Assembly: GCF_903893715.1 (NCBI RefSeq)
Contig: NZ_CAITNG010000031.1
Location: 1-54,385 of the forward strand
Length of the DNA stretch: 54,385 nucleotides
Reading direction: 5' to 3'
Source of the DNA: an uncultured Mucilaginibacter sp.
GTDB taxonomy: Bacteria; Bacteroidota; Bacteroidia; Sphingobacteriales; Sphingobacteriaceae
The notes beneath the pieces are model-generated. The model made no database searches. It was not told the origin of the DNA and was given only the letters and a program-made list of their open reading frames with translations. Position 1 is the stretch's first letter, and each line of letters opens with the position of its first letter. Shown here in pieces: positions 1 to 8,255 of this stretch. Made by a program: the position numbers and the translations under genes.

Positions 1-327
1 ACTTTGATTGTTACTGCCGGCTTTGCCTTTAGCGTAAACGCACAGGGTTTAAAACAACAGCCAAAACTGTTTAATGCCGATACTTTGCATAACGCCGATT
101 CATCGTTGCTTTCGCATTACCTAAAGCACAACCCCAATCTTTTTAAGGCGCAACCAATGGATACCGTTACTGCAAATATCGATAGGTTAGTGGTTTATAG
201 CACGATGCCGGTAGCCCACATTGGCCAAAGTGCAGACCGTATGCCGGTAGACCACCTTAGCAGCAGCGATAAAATGCCCGTTAAAAAAGTAGAAGTGCAG
301 CGCCCTTTTAATAAGCTGACCCCATAA
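1..327 (+). CDS. Secreted hypothetical protein, 5' end cut by window edge
   Basis: The frame is open from the first base, so the true start lies just outside the window. The visible product is about 108 residues. It opens with a hydrophobic stretch ending in AFSVNAQG, which looks like the tail of a Sec signal peptide with cleavage after NAQ, so only a few residues are probably missing. The mature part is polar, with no cysteines or recognisable motif; STMPVAHIG and DRMPVDHL are two loosely similar segments. It converges with porX, 34 bases away. I do not recognise a family. Export is inferred from the signal-like start only. Confidence 0.55.
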   Translation, partial: TLIVTAGFAFSVNAQGLKQQPKLFNADTLHNADSSLLSHYLKHNPNLFKAQPMDTVTANIDRLVVYSTMPVAHIGQSADRMPVDHLSSSDKMPVKKVEVQRPFNKLTP

Positions 328-361
328 ATTTTTCCGGATAATCTTAATTCCTCCTTTGGGC

Positions 362-1915
362 TTACTTCGGCCCGTAGATAGCTATGGGTATAATCATCTC
401 CTCCAACGATATGCCGCCGTGCTGGAAAGTCTCGTTATAAAAGTTTACAAAGTGGTTGTAGTTGTTGGGGTACACAAAGTAATTATCAACCTTGGCAAAT
501 ACAAAACTTGAGCTTAAGTGCAGCTTTGGCAGCATGGCATCGTGCGGGTTGCGGATGTGGAATACCTCTTTTGCATTAAAGTTGAGGTTTTTACCTTGTT
601 TGTAGCGCAGGTTGGTATTGGTGTTGCGGTCGCCGACAATTTTACTTGGGTTGCCCACTTTTATGGTACCATGGTCGGTGGTAATGATGACTTTTACCTG
701 TTTGGTGCTCAAAAACTTTAACAAGTCGAACAGGGGTGAATGCTCAAACCACGACAGGGTTAAAGAGCGGTAAGCAGCATCGTCGCTGGCCAGTTCGCGT
801 ATCATCTGCATATCGGTACGGGCGTGCGACAACATATCGACAAAGTTGTATACCACTACGTTTAAATCGTTGCCCATCAGGTTGCTTACGCTTTCGTTTA
901 GGGCGCGACCTTCGTCAATGTTCAGTATTTTGGTGTATGAGTGTTTGCACTCTTTTCGCCAAACGCGTTTTAGCTGATCGGTTAAAAAATTCGATTCAAA
1001 TAAATTCTTTCCGCCTTCGTCCTCATCGTTCTGCCACATTTCGGGGTAGCGTTTTTCCATATCGAGCGGCATCAGTCCGGAGAATATGGCATTACGGGCA
1101 TACTGTGTAGCCGTAGGTAAAATACTGAAGTAGGTGTCCTCTTCCTCCAGACGGAAATATTCGGATATGATGGGGTTGATAATCCTGAACTGGTCGTATC
1201 TTAAATTATCTATCAAAATAAAAAAGACGGGCGTTTTGCTTTCCAATTGCGGGAAAACCACCTTTTTGAACAGGCCAGGCGACAAGGTTGGCGCATTGTC
1301 GGGGTTTTTTACCCAATTGAGGTAGTTCTTCTCTATAAATTTTGAGAATTGTACGTTGGCTTCGGCCTTTTGCATGGTTAATATCTCGTGCATGCCGGCA
1401 TCTTCCAGTTTCTCCAGTTCAAGTTCCCAGTATATCAGTTTTTTGTATACGTCCACCCATTCCTGGTAGCTCAGGTTTTCGTTCAGGGTCATCCCCAGGG
1501 TCTTGAAATCCTGCTGATAGGCCATGGTGGTTTTTTCGGTAACCAGGCGCTTGTTTTCGGTAAACTTTTTAATGGTGAGCAATACCTGTTTAGGGTTTAC
1601 CGGTTTGATGAGGTAATCATCTATTTTCGATCCGATGGCATCTTCCATCAGGTATTCTTCTTCGTTTTTGGTAATGAGCACCACCGGCACATCGGCATTG
1701 ATGTTTTTTATTTGGGCAAGCGTTTCCAAACCGGTTAGCCCGGGCATATTCTCGTCTAAGAAAACAAGGTCGATATATTCGTTTTTAAACACGTCTACTG
1801 CGTCGTTGCCGTTAGTTACGGTTTTAACGATGTAGCCCTTTTCCTTTAAAAAAAGTATATGCGGTTTTAGCAGGTCAATTTCATCGTCGGCCCATAAAAT
1901 GGTGGTCTCTTGCAT
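362..1915 (-). CDS. porX: PorX-type response regulator with PglZ domain
   Basis: 517 residues. Residues 1-120 form a CheY-like receiver: acidic pair D10/D11, phospho-acceptor D54 in LVFLDENMPG, and the conserved lysine in YLIKPVNP. The remainder is a PglZ (alkaline-phosphatase-like) domain with motifs FILIDNLRYDQF and TTDHGTIKVG, whose aspartates and histidine would bind zinc. This architecture is that of PorX, the regulator that with the kinase PorY controls type IX secretion genes in Porphyromonas; the PglZ part has been reported as a phosphodiesterase acting on oligonucleotides. The partner kinase is not in the window. The gene is transcribed away from the HD gene across a 135-base intergenic region. 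The family call is secure; the link to T9SS here is by homology. Confidence 0.92.
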   Translation of the reverse strand: MQETTILWADDEIDLLKPHILFLKEKGYIVKTVTNGNDAVDVFKNEYIDLVFLDENMPGLTGLETLAQIKNINADVPVVLITKNEEEYLMEDAIGSKIDDYLIKPVNPKQVLLTIKKFTENKRLVTEKTTMAYQQDFKTLGMTLNENLSYQEWVDVYKKLIYWELELEKLEDAGMHEILTMQKAEANVQFSKFIEKNYLNWVKNPDNAPTLSPGLFKKVVFPQLESKTPVFFILIDNLRYDQFRIINPIISEYFRLEEEDTYFSILPTATQYARNAIFSGLMPLDMEKRYPEMWQNDEDEGGKNLFESNFLTDQLKRVWRKECKHSYTKILNIDEGRALNESVSNLMGNDLNVVVYNFVDMLSHARTDMQMIRELASDDAAYRSLTLSWFEHSPLFDLLKFLSTKQVKVIITTDHGTIKVGNPSKIVGDRNTNTNLRYKQGKNLNFNAKEVFHIRNPHDAMLPKLHLSSSFVFAKVDNYFVYPNNYNHFVNFYNETFQHGGISLEEMIIPIAIYGPK

Positions 1916-1952
1916 GTTTTTCGTTCTATTGCTATTTAACCCGTAAACTTAG

Positions 1953-1971
1953 CTTTTGTTATAAACAAAAG
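1953..1971. promoter_or_regulatory. 19-bp palindrome between divergent porX and HD gene
   Basis: Perfect inverted repeat with 8-base arms (CTTTTGTT and AACAAAAG) around a 3-base spacer, located 38 bases upstream of the porX start and 80 bases upstream of the HD gene. Its place between two divergent genes fits an operator, but A+T-rich palindromes of this size also arise by chance. Confidence 0.25.
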
Positions 1972-2050
1972 TGGGCATTAACATAAATTAACTAAAATAA
2001 AACAGCAAACATGTAGTATAATTTAACATTTTTGTATCATTATAGATAAA

Positions 2051-3274
2051 TTGAATAAAAAGAAAATTATAAACGACCCCGTTTACGGTTTTATCAGTAT
2101 TCCATCGGAACTGATATTCGACCTGATAACGCATCCGTATTTTCAGCGCCTTCGGTACATCAAACAATTGGGCATGACACACCTGGTTTATCCCGGTGCG
2201 TTGCACACACGCTTTCACCATGCTTTAGGTGCCATGCACCTGATGGGCATGGCTATTGAAACCCTGAAAAGCAAGGGCCATCATATTACAACACAGGAAG
2301 AGGAAGCGGTAACTATAGCCATATTATTGCACGATATAGGCCACGGCCCTTTCTCGCACGCGTTGGAGCAAACCATTGTGGAGGGTATTTCGCACGAGGA
2401 TATCTCGTCGTTGTTTATGGATAGGCTGAACGATGAGTTTGACGGCCGGCTGAATATGGCCATCGATATTTTTAAGGACACCTATCCGAAAAAGTTTTTG
2501 CATCAACTGGTATCGAGCCAACTGGATATGGACCGTATGGATTACCTGATGCGCGACAGTTTTTTTACCGGCGTATCGGAAGGGGTCATCAGTTTCGACC
2601 GCATCATCAAGATGTTGAATATTAAAGATGACCAAATCGTTGTTGAAGAAAAAGGCATCTATTCTATCGAGAAGTTTTTGGTGGCGCGGCGTTTAATGTA
2701 TTGGCAGGTATATCTGCACAAAACCGTCATCGCGGCGGAACAATTATTGGCCAAAATTTTAGAACGGGCACGCGAGTTGGCGTTAAACGGTGAGGAATTG
2801 TTTGCTACGCCCGCTTTAAGTTACTTTTTGAACAATAATATCAATATAAAGACATTTATACATAGCAAGCCTGATTTGGATACCTTTGCAAGTCTTGATG
2901 ATACAGACATTCTGTCGGCCATTAAAGTTTGGTGCGGGCATGATGACTTTATCTTATCGATGCTTTGCAAGAACCTGATCAACCGGAATTTGTACAGGGT
3001 GGAAATCAGTAATGAGGCGCCATCGGCCGAAAGGGTGAACGAACTGGTTTTGCATGCGATGGATAAGTACGGTGTAAATGAAGATGAAGCCTCGTATTTT
3101 GTATTTACCGACAGCATAACCAACAAGGCCTATAAAGTGGGCGATGGCAGTATAAAAATACTGATGAAAGACGGAAGTGTGAAAGATATTACCCTGGCAA
3201 GCGACCATTCCAATTTGGAGCCGTTGGCCAAAACCGTAAAAAAATATATATTATGCTATATAAAGGGCTTGTAG
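2051..3274 (+). CDS. HD-domain phosphohydrolase
   Basis: 407 residues, starting at TTG with MNKKKIINDPVYGFI, the usual beginning of this family, so the rare start is preferred over internal ATGs. HD metal-binding elements are visible in order: RFHHALGAMHLMG, ILLHDIGHGPFSHALE (the HD pair) and a later SQLDMDRMDYLMRDSFFTG with the distal aspartate. These place it with the dGTPase/YdhJ-like HD proteins that hydrolyse nucleotide phosphate bonds; the substrate of this Bacteroidota branch is not known to me. The last third has no motif I recognise. It precedes the lipid A operon but is separated from it by a recognisable promoter, so it is probably not part of that transcript. Confidence 0.85.
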   Translation: MNKKKIINDPVYGFISIPSELIFDLITHPYFQRLRYIKQLGMTHLVYPGALHTRFHHALGAMHLMGMAIETLKSKGHHITTQEEEAVTIAILLHDIGHGPFSHALEQTIVEGISHEDISSLFMDRLNDEFDGRLNMAIDIFKDTYPKKFLHQLVSSQLDMDRMDYLMRDSFFTGVSEGVISFDRIIKMLNIKDDQIVVEEKGIYSIEKFLVARRLMYWQVYLHKTVIAAEQLLAKILERARELALNGEELFATPALSYFLNNNINIKTFIHSKPDLDTFASLDDTDILSAIKVWCGHDDFILSMLCKNLINRNLYRVEISNEAPSAERVNELVLHAMDKYGVNEDEASYFVFTDSITNKAYKVGDGSIKILMKDGSVKDITLASDHSNLEPLAKTVKKYILCYIKGL

Positions 3275-3304
3275 AGGGTTGTAATAGCACCGGGATTATT
3301 ATAA

Positions 3305-3335
3305 TTTGCTGCTTTAATTTTAACGTTTAAATTTG
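3305..3335 (+). promoter_or_regulatory. Promoter of the lpxD-lpxC/fabZ-lpxA operon
   Basis: Exact match to both Bacteroidota promoter elements: TTTG at 3305-3308, a 19-base spacer, and TAAATTTG (TAnnTTTG) at 3328-3335. The lpxD ATG is at 3340, only four bases after the -7 element, so transcription would begin at or within a base or two of the start codon. Confidence 0.6.
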
Positions 3336-3339
3336 TCCG

Positions 3340-4383
3340 ATGCAATTCACCGCGCAGGAAATAAGTTTGATGCTTGAAGGTACCGTTGACGGTGACCCAA
3401 ATGTGTCGGTTAACCAATTAGCTAAGATCGAGGAAGCCGCTTCGGGGTCCTTGTCATTTTTGGCAAACCCAAAGTATGAACAGTTTTTGTATACCACCAA
3501 TGCTTCGGTGGTGATCATCAATAAAGATCTGGTTTTAAATGAGCCGGTTTTAACAACGTTGGTCCGTGTTGAGAATGCCTATAGCGCGTTTACGGTACTG
3601 CTCGAAAAATACAATACCATCAAAATGAATAAAAGCGGCATTGAATCGCCGAGTTTTATCCATCCCACCGCAAAAATCGGCAAAAACGCGTACATCGGTG
3701 CATTTGCATACATAGGCCCCAATGTGGTTATTGGCGATGACTGCAAGATATTCCCGAACACGTATATTGCCGATGACGTGATTATTGGCAATGGCGTTAC
3801 CTTATATGCCGGTGTAAAAATTTCTTTCGATTGCCATATCGGCAACAACGTTATCATCCACTCGGGTGCGGTTATTGGCGGCGATGGATTCGGGTTTGCG
3901 CCGAAACCGGATGGTACTTACACCAAAGTAAGCCAGATTGGCAATGTGATATTGGAAGACAATGTTGAGGTTGGTGCGAATACCACCATCGACAGGGCAA
4001 CGTTGGGCTCGACTATCATCCGTAAAGGAGTGAAATTAGACAACCTGATACAAATAGCCCATAATGTTGAAATTGGCTCGGATACGGTTGTCGCTGCGCA
4101 AACCGGCATATCGGGCAGTGCTAAAATTGGCGAAAACTGCATTATTGGCGGGCAGGTGGGTATTGTTGGCCACATTAACGTAGCCAAAGGGTCGCAGATA
4201 CAGGCAAAATCGGGCATCAGCCGCTCGATAGATGAAGAGGGCAAAAAATGGGCGGGTGCGCCGGCGACCTATTACCAGGACCATATGCGTAGCCAGGTGG
4301 TATTGAACCGTTTGCCCGACCTGGAAAAGAAAATAGAAGAATTGGAAAGAACAATTGCCGCGCTGAAAAACGAGGCAAAATAA
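3340..4383 (+). CDS. lpxD: UDP-3-O-(3-hydroxyacyl)glucosamine N-acyltransferase LpxD
   Basis: 347 residues, normal for LpxD. It adds the second hydroxyacyl chain, from acyl-ACP, to UDP-acyl-glucosamine in lipid A synthesis, in the cytoplasm. Residues 1-100 form the N-terminal uridine-binding domain. From about 105 to 310 there are many [IV]G-x-x-hexapeptides of a left-handed beta helix (IGKNAYIGAFAYIG, VVIGDDCKIF, VIIGNGVTLYAG). The probable catalytic histidine is H241 in IQIAHNVEIG. The C-terminal tail, LPDLEKKIEELERTIAALK, is helical and would cap the trimer. It is first in an operon with lpxC-fabZ (30 bases away) and lpxA. Confidence 0.96.
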   Translation: MQFTAQEISLMLEGTVDGDPNVSVNQLAKIEEAASGSLSFLANPKYEQFLYTTNASVVIINKDLVLNEPVLTTLVRVENAYSAFTVLLEKYNTIKMNKSGIESPSFIHPTAKIGKNAYIGAFAYIGPNVVIGDDCKIFPNTYIADDVIIGNGVTLYAGVKISFDCHIGNNVIIHSGAVIGGDGFGFAPKPDGTYTKVSQIGNVILEDNVEVGANTTIDRATLGSTIIRKGVKLDNLIQIAHNVEIGSDTVVAAQTGISGSAKIGENCIIGGQVGIVGHINVAKGSQIQAKSGISRSIDEEGKKWAGAPATYYQDHMRSQVVLNRLPDLEKKIEELERTIAALKNEAK

Positions 4384-4413
4384 ATAATTGCAACACAGCC
4401 GATCACGAATAGT

Positions 4414-5820
4414 ATGAACGCAAAGCAAAGAACCATCATGTCGGAGGTTACTGTTTCAGGTACCGGTTTACACACCGGCGAACCTGTAACGATGACCTTC
4501 AGGCCTGCAGCCGAAAACCATGGTTACAAATTCAGAAGGATAGACCTGGAAGGGTCGCCGGTAATTGACGCCGATGTGGACAATGTTACCGATACTTCGC
4601 GGGGTACCACCATTACCCAGAACGGGGCAAGCGTAAGCACCATCGAACACGTTTTGGCTGCACTGGTGGGCCTCGAAATAGACAACGTGCTGATAGACCT
4701 TGACGGGCCTGAAACACCTATTATGGACGGCAGTTCTATTTTATTTGTGGATGCCATTTTAGAGTCGGGAATAATGGACCAGGCCGCCGACCGGGAGTAT
4801 TACCATATTACCGATAACATACACTACTCGGAGCCCGACCGCAAGGTGGAAATGGTGGCCATGCCGTTGGACGATTACCGCTTTACCTGCATGGTGGATT
4901 ATAATTCGCCGGTGTTGGGCAGCCAGCATGCCAGTATATCGACGATATCTGAATTTAAAAAAGAAATAGCTTCGAGCCGCACTTTTTGCTTTTTACATGA
5001 GCTGGAAATGCTGTTAAAGCACGACCTGATAAAAGGCGGGGATTTGAACAATGCCATTGTGGTAGTTGATAAACACGTAAGCCCCGGCGAACTGGACCAT
5101 TTGGCCAAGTTGTTTAACCGCAAAGATATTGATGTTGCCCCGCAAGGCATTTTGAACAATATTGAGCTTCGCCACCAAAACGAACCGGCCCGCCATAAAC
5201 TATTGGATATGATAGGCGATTTGGCTTTGGTTGGTGTGCCTATCAAGGGCCATATTATGGCAGCGCGCCCCGGCCATGCGGCCAACGTGGCTTTTGCCAA
5301 AAAAATAAAGGCTATTATCAAAAAAGAACGCAGCCGCAAGCATTTTAAAGTTTACGACCCTAATGCCACCCCGGTTTACGATACCGTTCAAATTATGAAC
5401 ATGCTGCCGCACCGCTGGCCGTTTTTGATGGTGGACAAAATACTCGAACTATCCAAAACACATGTGGTTGGACTGAAGAATGTAACCATGAACGAGGATT
5501 TGTTTATGGGCCATTTTCCGGGCTCACCGATTTTCCCGGGGGTATTACAAATTGAAGCCATGGTACAAACAGGCGGTATTTTGGTATTGAACACCGTTCC
5601 CGATCCGGAGAATTATTTGACGTTGTTCCTTAAAATAGAAAATGCCCGCTTTAAAAGTAAAGTGGTGCCGGGTGATACCCTGATATTTTATTGTAACTTG
5701 CTGCAACCTATCCGCCGTGGCATTGCGCAAATGCGGGGCGTGGGCATGGTAGGCGAACGTATTGTTGTTGAAGCCGAATTAATGGCACAAATTGTAAAAG
5801 TAAAAGGTTTAGAAGCATGA
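4414..5820 (+). CDS. lpxC-fabZ: Bifunctional LpxC deacetylase / FabZ dehydratase
   Basis: 468 residues joining two enzymes. Residues 1 to about 310 are LpxC, the zinc deacetylase that commits UDP-acyl-GlcNAc to lipid A: SGTGLHTGEP, the zinc motif around IEHVLAAL, and HKLLDMIGDLALVG with further ligands and the catalytic histidine. Residues from about 325 are FabZ, the (3R)-hydroxyacyl-ACP dehydratase of fatty acid synthesis, with HRWPFLMVDK and the active-site MGHFPGSPIFPGVLQIEAM (His367 and the downstream Glu). The fusion is known across Bacteroidota. It links the branch point between hydroxyacyl-ACP use for lipid A and for membrane fatty acids in one chain. Its stop overlaps the lpxA start by four bases (ATGA), indicating coupling. 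Confidence 0.97.
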   Translation: MNAKQRTIMSEVTVSGTGLHTGEPVTMTFRPAAENHGYKFRRIDLEGSPVIDADVDNVTDTSRGTTITQNGASVSTIEHVLAALVGLEIDNVLIDLDGPETPIMDGSSILFVDAILESGIMDQAADREYYHITDNIHYSEPDRKVEMVAMPLDDYRFTCMVDYNSPVLGSQHASISTISEFKKEIASSRTFCFLHELEMLLKHDLIKGGDLNNAIVVVDKHVSPGELDHLAKLFNRKDIDVAPQGILNNIELRHQNEPARHKLLDMIGDLALVGVPIKGHIMAARPGHAANVAFAKKIKAIIKKERSRKHFKVYDPNATPVYDTVQIMNMLPHRWPFLMVDKILELSKTHVVGLKNVTMNEDLFMGHFPGSPIFPGVLQIEAMVQTGGILVLNTVPDPENYLTLFLKIENARFKSKVVPGDTLIFYCNLLQPIRRGIAQMRGVGMVGERIVVEAELMAQIVKVKGLEA

Positions 5821-6599
5821 TCCAACCATTAGCATACATACATCCACAGGCGAAAATTGCCGGCAATGTGGTTATCGAACCATTTGTAACCATCGACAAG
5901 GATGTTGTTATTGGCGAAGGTACCTGGATTGGCCCCAATGTGGTCATTATGAACGGTGCCCGCATCGGTAAAAACTGCAGGATATTTTCGGGCTCGGTTA
6001 TTTCGGGTATACCGCAGGACCTGAAGTTTGCCGGCGAAGACACTACTGTTGAAATTGGCGACAACACCACCATCCGCGAATGCGTAACCATTAACCGCGG
6101 CACAAAAGACCGCTGGAAAACCGTTATCGGCAGTAACTGCCTTATTATGGCTTATTGCCACGTAGCGCACGATTGCGTGGTGGGTAACAACTGCATCTTC
6201 TCGAACAATACCACCCTGGCCGGCCACGTTACCATTGGCGACTATGTGGTGCTGGCGGGTATGGTGGCCATACACCAGTTTTGCCACGTAGGTTCGCATG
6301 CTTTTGTTACCGGTGGTTCGCTGGTGCGGAAGGATGTGCCGCCGTATGTGAAGGCCGCGCGCGAGCCGCTATCGTATGTAGGCATCAACTCTGTGGGTTT
6401 GCGCCGCAGGGGCTACTCGTCCGACCAGATAAACGAGATACAGGATATTTACCGTACTATTTTTGTGAAGAAACACAACTTTAGCAACGCCCTTGATATT
6501 ATTGAAGCCGAACGCCAGCCCACCGAGATACGCGACGAGATACTGGATTTTATCCGCAACTCCAATCGTGGGATTATGAAGGGGTTTGGTAATCAGTAG
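5817..6599 (+). CDS. lpxA: Acyl-ACP--UDP-N-acetylglucosamine O-acyltransferase LpxA
   Basis: 260 residues, typical LpxA length. It catalyses the first lipid A step, transfer of a 3-hydroxyacyl group from ACP to UDP-GlcNAc O-3. Left-handed beta-helix hexapeptides run from IHPQAKIAGNVVIEPF to about residue 190. The catalytic base is H118 in CHVAHDCVVG. The C-terminal helical domain contains GLRRRGYSSDQI, the usual acyl-chain ruler region. It overlaps lpxC-fabZ by four bases and is the last gene of the operon. All three cytosolic lipid A acylation/deacetylation genes are therefore here; lpxB and later genes are not. Confidence 0.96.
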   Translation: MIQPLAYIHPQAKIAGNVVIEPFVTIDKDVVIGEGTWIGPNVVIMNGARIGKNCRIFSGSVISGIPQDLKFAGEDTTVEIGDNTTIRECVTINRGTKDRWKTVIGSNCLIMAYCHVAHDCVVGNNCIFSNNTTLAGHVTIGDYVVLAGMVAIHQFCHVGSHAFVTGGSLVRKDVPPYVKAAREPLSYVGINSVGLRRRGYSSDQINEIQDIYRTIFVKKHNFSNALDIIEAERQPTEIRDEILDFIRNSNRGIMKGFGNQ

Positions 6600-6604
6600 A
6601 TTTT

Positions 6605-6681
6605 AGTTCATGGTTCATAGTTGATAGTTCATAGTAACCCATCGCTTCATTCCATGAACCATGAACCATGAACCATGAACT
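6605..6681. repeat. CATGAAC tandem repeat and 14-bp inverted repeat over an ABC start codon
   Basis: The right part (6653-6680) is four perfect tandem copies of the 7-mer CATGAAC. The left part (6605-6618) is the exact reverse complement of 6668-6681, giving a 14-bp perfect stem around a 49-base loop. The loop contains further variants of the same word (GTTCATAG, GTTGATAG). The ATG of the following ABC ATPase (6675) lies inside the last repeat unit, so the stem would cover it in RNA. Confidence 0.75.
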
Positions 6682-7298
6682 TCAGTATTTCCCTCCAAAA
6701 CATTGGCCGACGTTTTAACCGCGAATGGATATTCAGGGGGATAGACTACACTTTCGAAAACAATCAATCGTATGCCATATTGGGGCCTAACGGGTCGGGG
6801 AAGTCGACTTTGTTGCAGGTATTGAACGGGAGCCTGGCGCCATCTGAGGGGACCTTGGGTTATGCTTACAACGGCTCGGTTGTGGAGGTTGAATCGGCGT
6901 ATCTGCATTTAAGTTTGGCCGCGCCTTACCTGGAGCTGATAGAGGATTTTACGCTCGAAGAAATGGTGGAGTTCCATTTCAAATTCAAAAAACACATCGC
7001 GGGTTTTGATACTGATGCGGTGATAGACCTTTTGGGTTTGCAAAGCAGCAGGCATAAGCTCATCAAATACTTTTCGTCGGGCATGAAACAGCGCACCAAA
7101 CTGGCTTTGGCTTTTTGCGCCGATACCCCCATGTTGATGCTGGACGAACCGACCTCGAACCTGGACGTACAGGGTGTGGACTGGTACCTGAGCCTCATCA
7201 AAACCTATACGGCCAACCGGCTGAGCATCATCTGCTCGAACCAGCCGAACGAATATGCCTTTTGCGATAAGGTTTTGAACATTGCCGATTATAAATAG
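6675..7298 (+). CDS. ABC transporter ATP-binding protein (lone ATPase)
   Basis: 207 residues, one complete nucleotide-binding domain: Walker A LGPNGSGKST, signature KYFSSGMKQRTKLA, Walker B PMLMLDEPTSNLD, and a SNQPNEYAFCD switch segment with N/Q where most families have H. It is short and of the CcmA/export-ATPase size class. No permease gene is adjacent (lpxA upstream, efp downstream), so its membrane partner must be elsewhere or it acts otherwise. The start is the only ATG that gives a clean N-terminus; it lies in the last unit of a 7-bp tandem repeat and in one arm of an inverted repeat. Family certain, substrate unknown. Confidence 0.85.
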   Translation: MNFSISLQNIGRRFNREWIFRGIDYTFENNQSYAILGPNGSGKSTLLQVLNGSLAPSEGTLGYAYNGSVVEVESAYLHLSLAAPYLELIEDFTLEEMVEFHFKFKKHIAGFDTDAVIDLLGLQSSRHKLIKYFSSGMKQRTKLALAFCADTPMLMLDEPTSNLDVQGVDWYLSLIKTYTANRLSIICSNQPNEYAFCDKVLNIADYK

Positions 7299-7322
7299 TT
7301 GGGCTATGGCCGCTATTTGCAA

Positions 7323-7354
7323 TTTGTAAGTTTGGAAGCAAGTGTATAAGTTTG
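7323..7354 (+). promoter_or_regulatory. Promoter of efp
   Basis: TTTG at 7323-7326, spacer of 20 bases, TAAGTTTG at 7347-7354: an exact fit to the Bacteroidota -33/-7 consensus. A second TAAGTTTG occurs at 7327-7334, immediately after the -33 element. The efp ATG is 26 bases downstream of the -7 box, leaving a short leader. Confidence 0.6.
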
Positions 7355-7380
7355 CGGTTCAATTTTTTTAAGCGTATTTT

Positions 7381-7944
7381 ATGGCTAAAGCGTCAGATAT
7401 TAAAAATGGAAGTGTACTTCGCTTTAACGGCGAATTGGTACAGGTAGAGGAGTTTTTGCACCGCACACCGGGTAACCTGCGTGCTTTTTATCAGGCGCGT
7501 ATGCGCAACATCAAAAGCGGTAAACTGGTTGAATACCGTTTCCGTACGGATGAAGAGGTGGACATTGCCCGTGTTGAAACCAACGATTACCAATACCTGT
7601 ACGACGAAGGCGACTCGCTTGTAGTAATGGACAATAGCACTTACGACCAGTTTTCGGTACCAAAATCACTGTTTGGCAATGCGGTGCGCTTTTTGAAAGA
7701 AGGCAGCAATGTAATTGTGGCCTTGGAAAGCGGCGAGGCCATTATGGGCACCGTGCCTAACTCGGCCGAATTGTTTATTACCTACACCGAGCCCGCCGTA
7801 AAAGGCGATACCTCCAGCGGTGCCATGAAAAATGCGACCGTTGAAACCGGTGCCGAAATTAAAGTGCCCTTGTTTGTAAACATTGGCGATAAAGTAAAAG
7901 TTGATACCACAAGCGGTGCTTATGTGGAGCGTGTGAAAGCGTAA
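7381..7944 (+). CDS. efp: Translation elongation factor P
   Basis: 187 residues, the normal three-domain length. EF-P binds between the P and E sites and relieves stalling at polyproline. Domain I starts with ASDIKNGSVLRFNGELVQVEEF; domains II and III follow, with the end VDTTSGAYVERVKA matching the family signature. The loop that reaches the peptidyl-transferase centre reads HRTPGNLRAFYQ. Aligning on the Phe four residues after the tip (PGKGxAF in E. coli), the tip residue is N32, not the Lys that is lysylated by EpmA or the Arg that is rhamnosylated by EarP. The gene is alone, with its own promoter and terminator. Confidence 0.96.
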   Translation: MAKASDIKNGSVLRFNGELVQVEEFLHRTPGNLRAFYQARMRNIKSGKLVEYRFRTDEEVDIARVETNDYQYLYDEGDSLVVMDNSTYDQFSVPKSLFGNAVRFLKEGSNVIVALESGEAIMGTVPNSAELFITYTEPAVKGDTSSGAMKNATVETGAEIKVPLFVNIGDKVKVDTTSGAYVERVKA

Positions 7945-7967
7945 GATGCCCGATAGTATATAGAAGT

Positions 7968-7990
7968 AAAGCTCGTTATGGGCTTTTTTT
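7968..7990 (+). terminator. Rho-independent terminator after efp
   Basis: Stem AAAGCTC (7968-7974) with GGGCTTT (7980-7986), one G.U pair, 5-base loop, then a run of T to 7990. It begins 24 bases past the efp stop and points with it. Confidence 0.6.
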
Positions 7991-8255
7991 GTTTGGGGTG
8001 TCGCCAATCAGTCTTTAATTCTAAACTTTGGCGAGCTGGTGGGTCAGAATAAACTTACCTTATATACATGCTAATATTTTTAGTATATTTACGAGGGATA
8101 AAATAAGATGATTGGATAATTATTCTCAACAGTTTATATAGTTACTCACAATTGATGTTTACTTAAATTATTTATTGATAACATCGTATATTATCGTTCT
8201 ATTAATTCGTTGAATCTTTAATGCAGATTAATAGTTGTTATTTTGTAACCTAACT
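7991..8255. other. A+T-rich leader region of the ietAS cassette
   Basis: About 265 bases without a credible ORF. Base composition falls sharply from about 8040 onward compared with efp, marking the left edge of the cassette. TATTTTG at 8239-8245 resembles a -7 element but leaves only ten bases before the ietA ATG, and no proper TTTG sits at the expected distance. I see no tRNA, direct repeat or integrase remnant at this edge. Confidence 0.4.

Noticed and set aside
736..1110. 124-codon frame opposite porX
   Set aside because: Arg/Ser-rich shadow of the PglZ coding sequence on the other strand.
8040..8255. Attachment site or direct repeats bounding ietAS
   Set aside because: No repeat shared with the right side (11703-11780), no tRNA, no integrase; the boundaries cannot be set from sequence alone.
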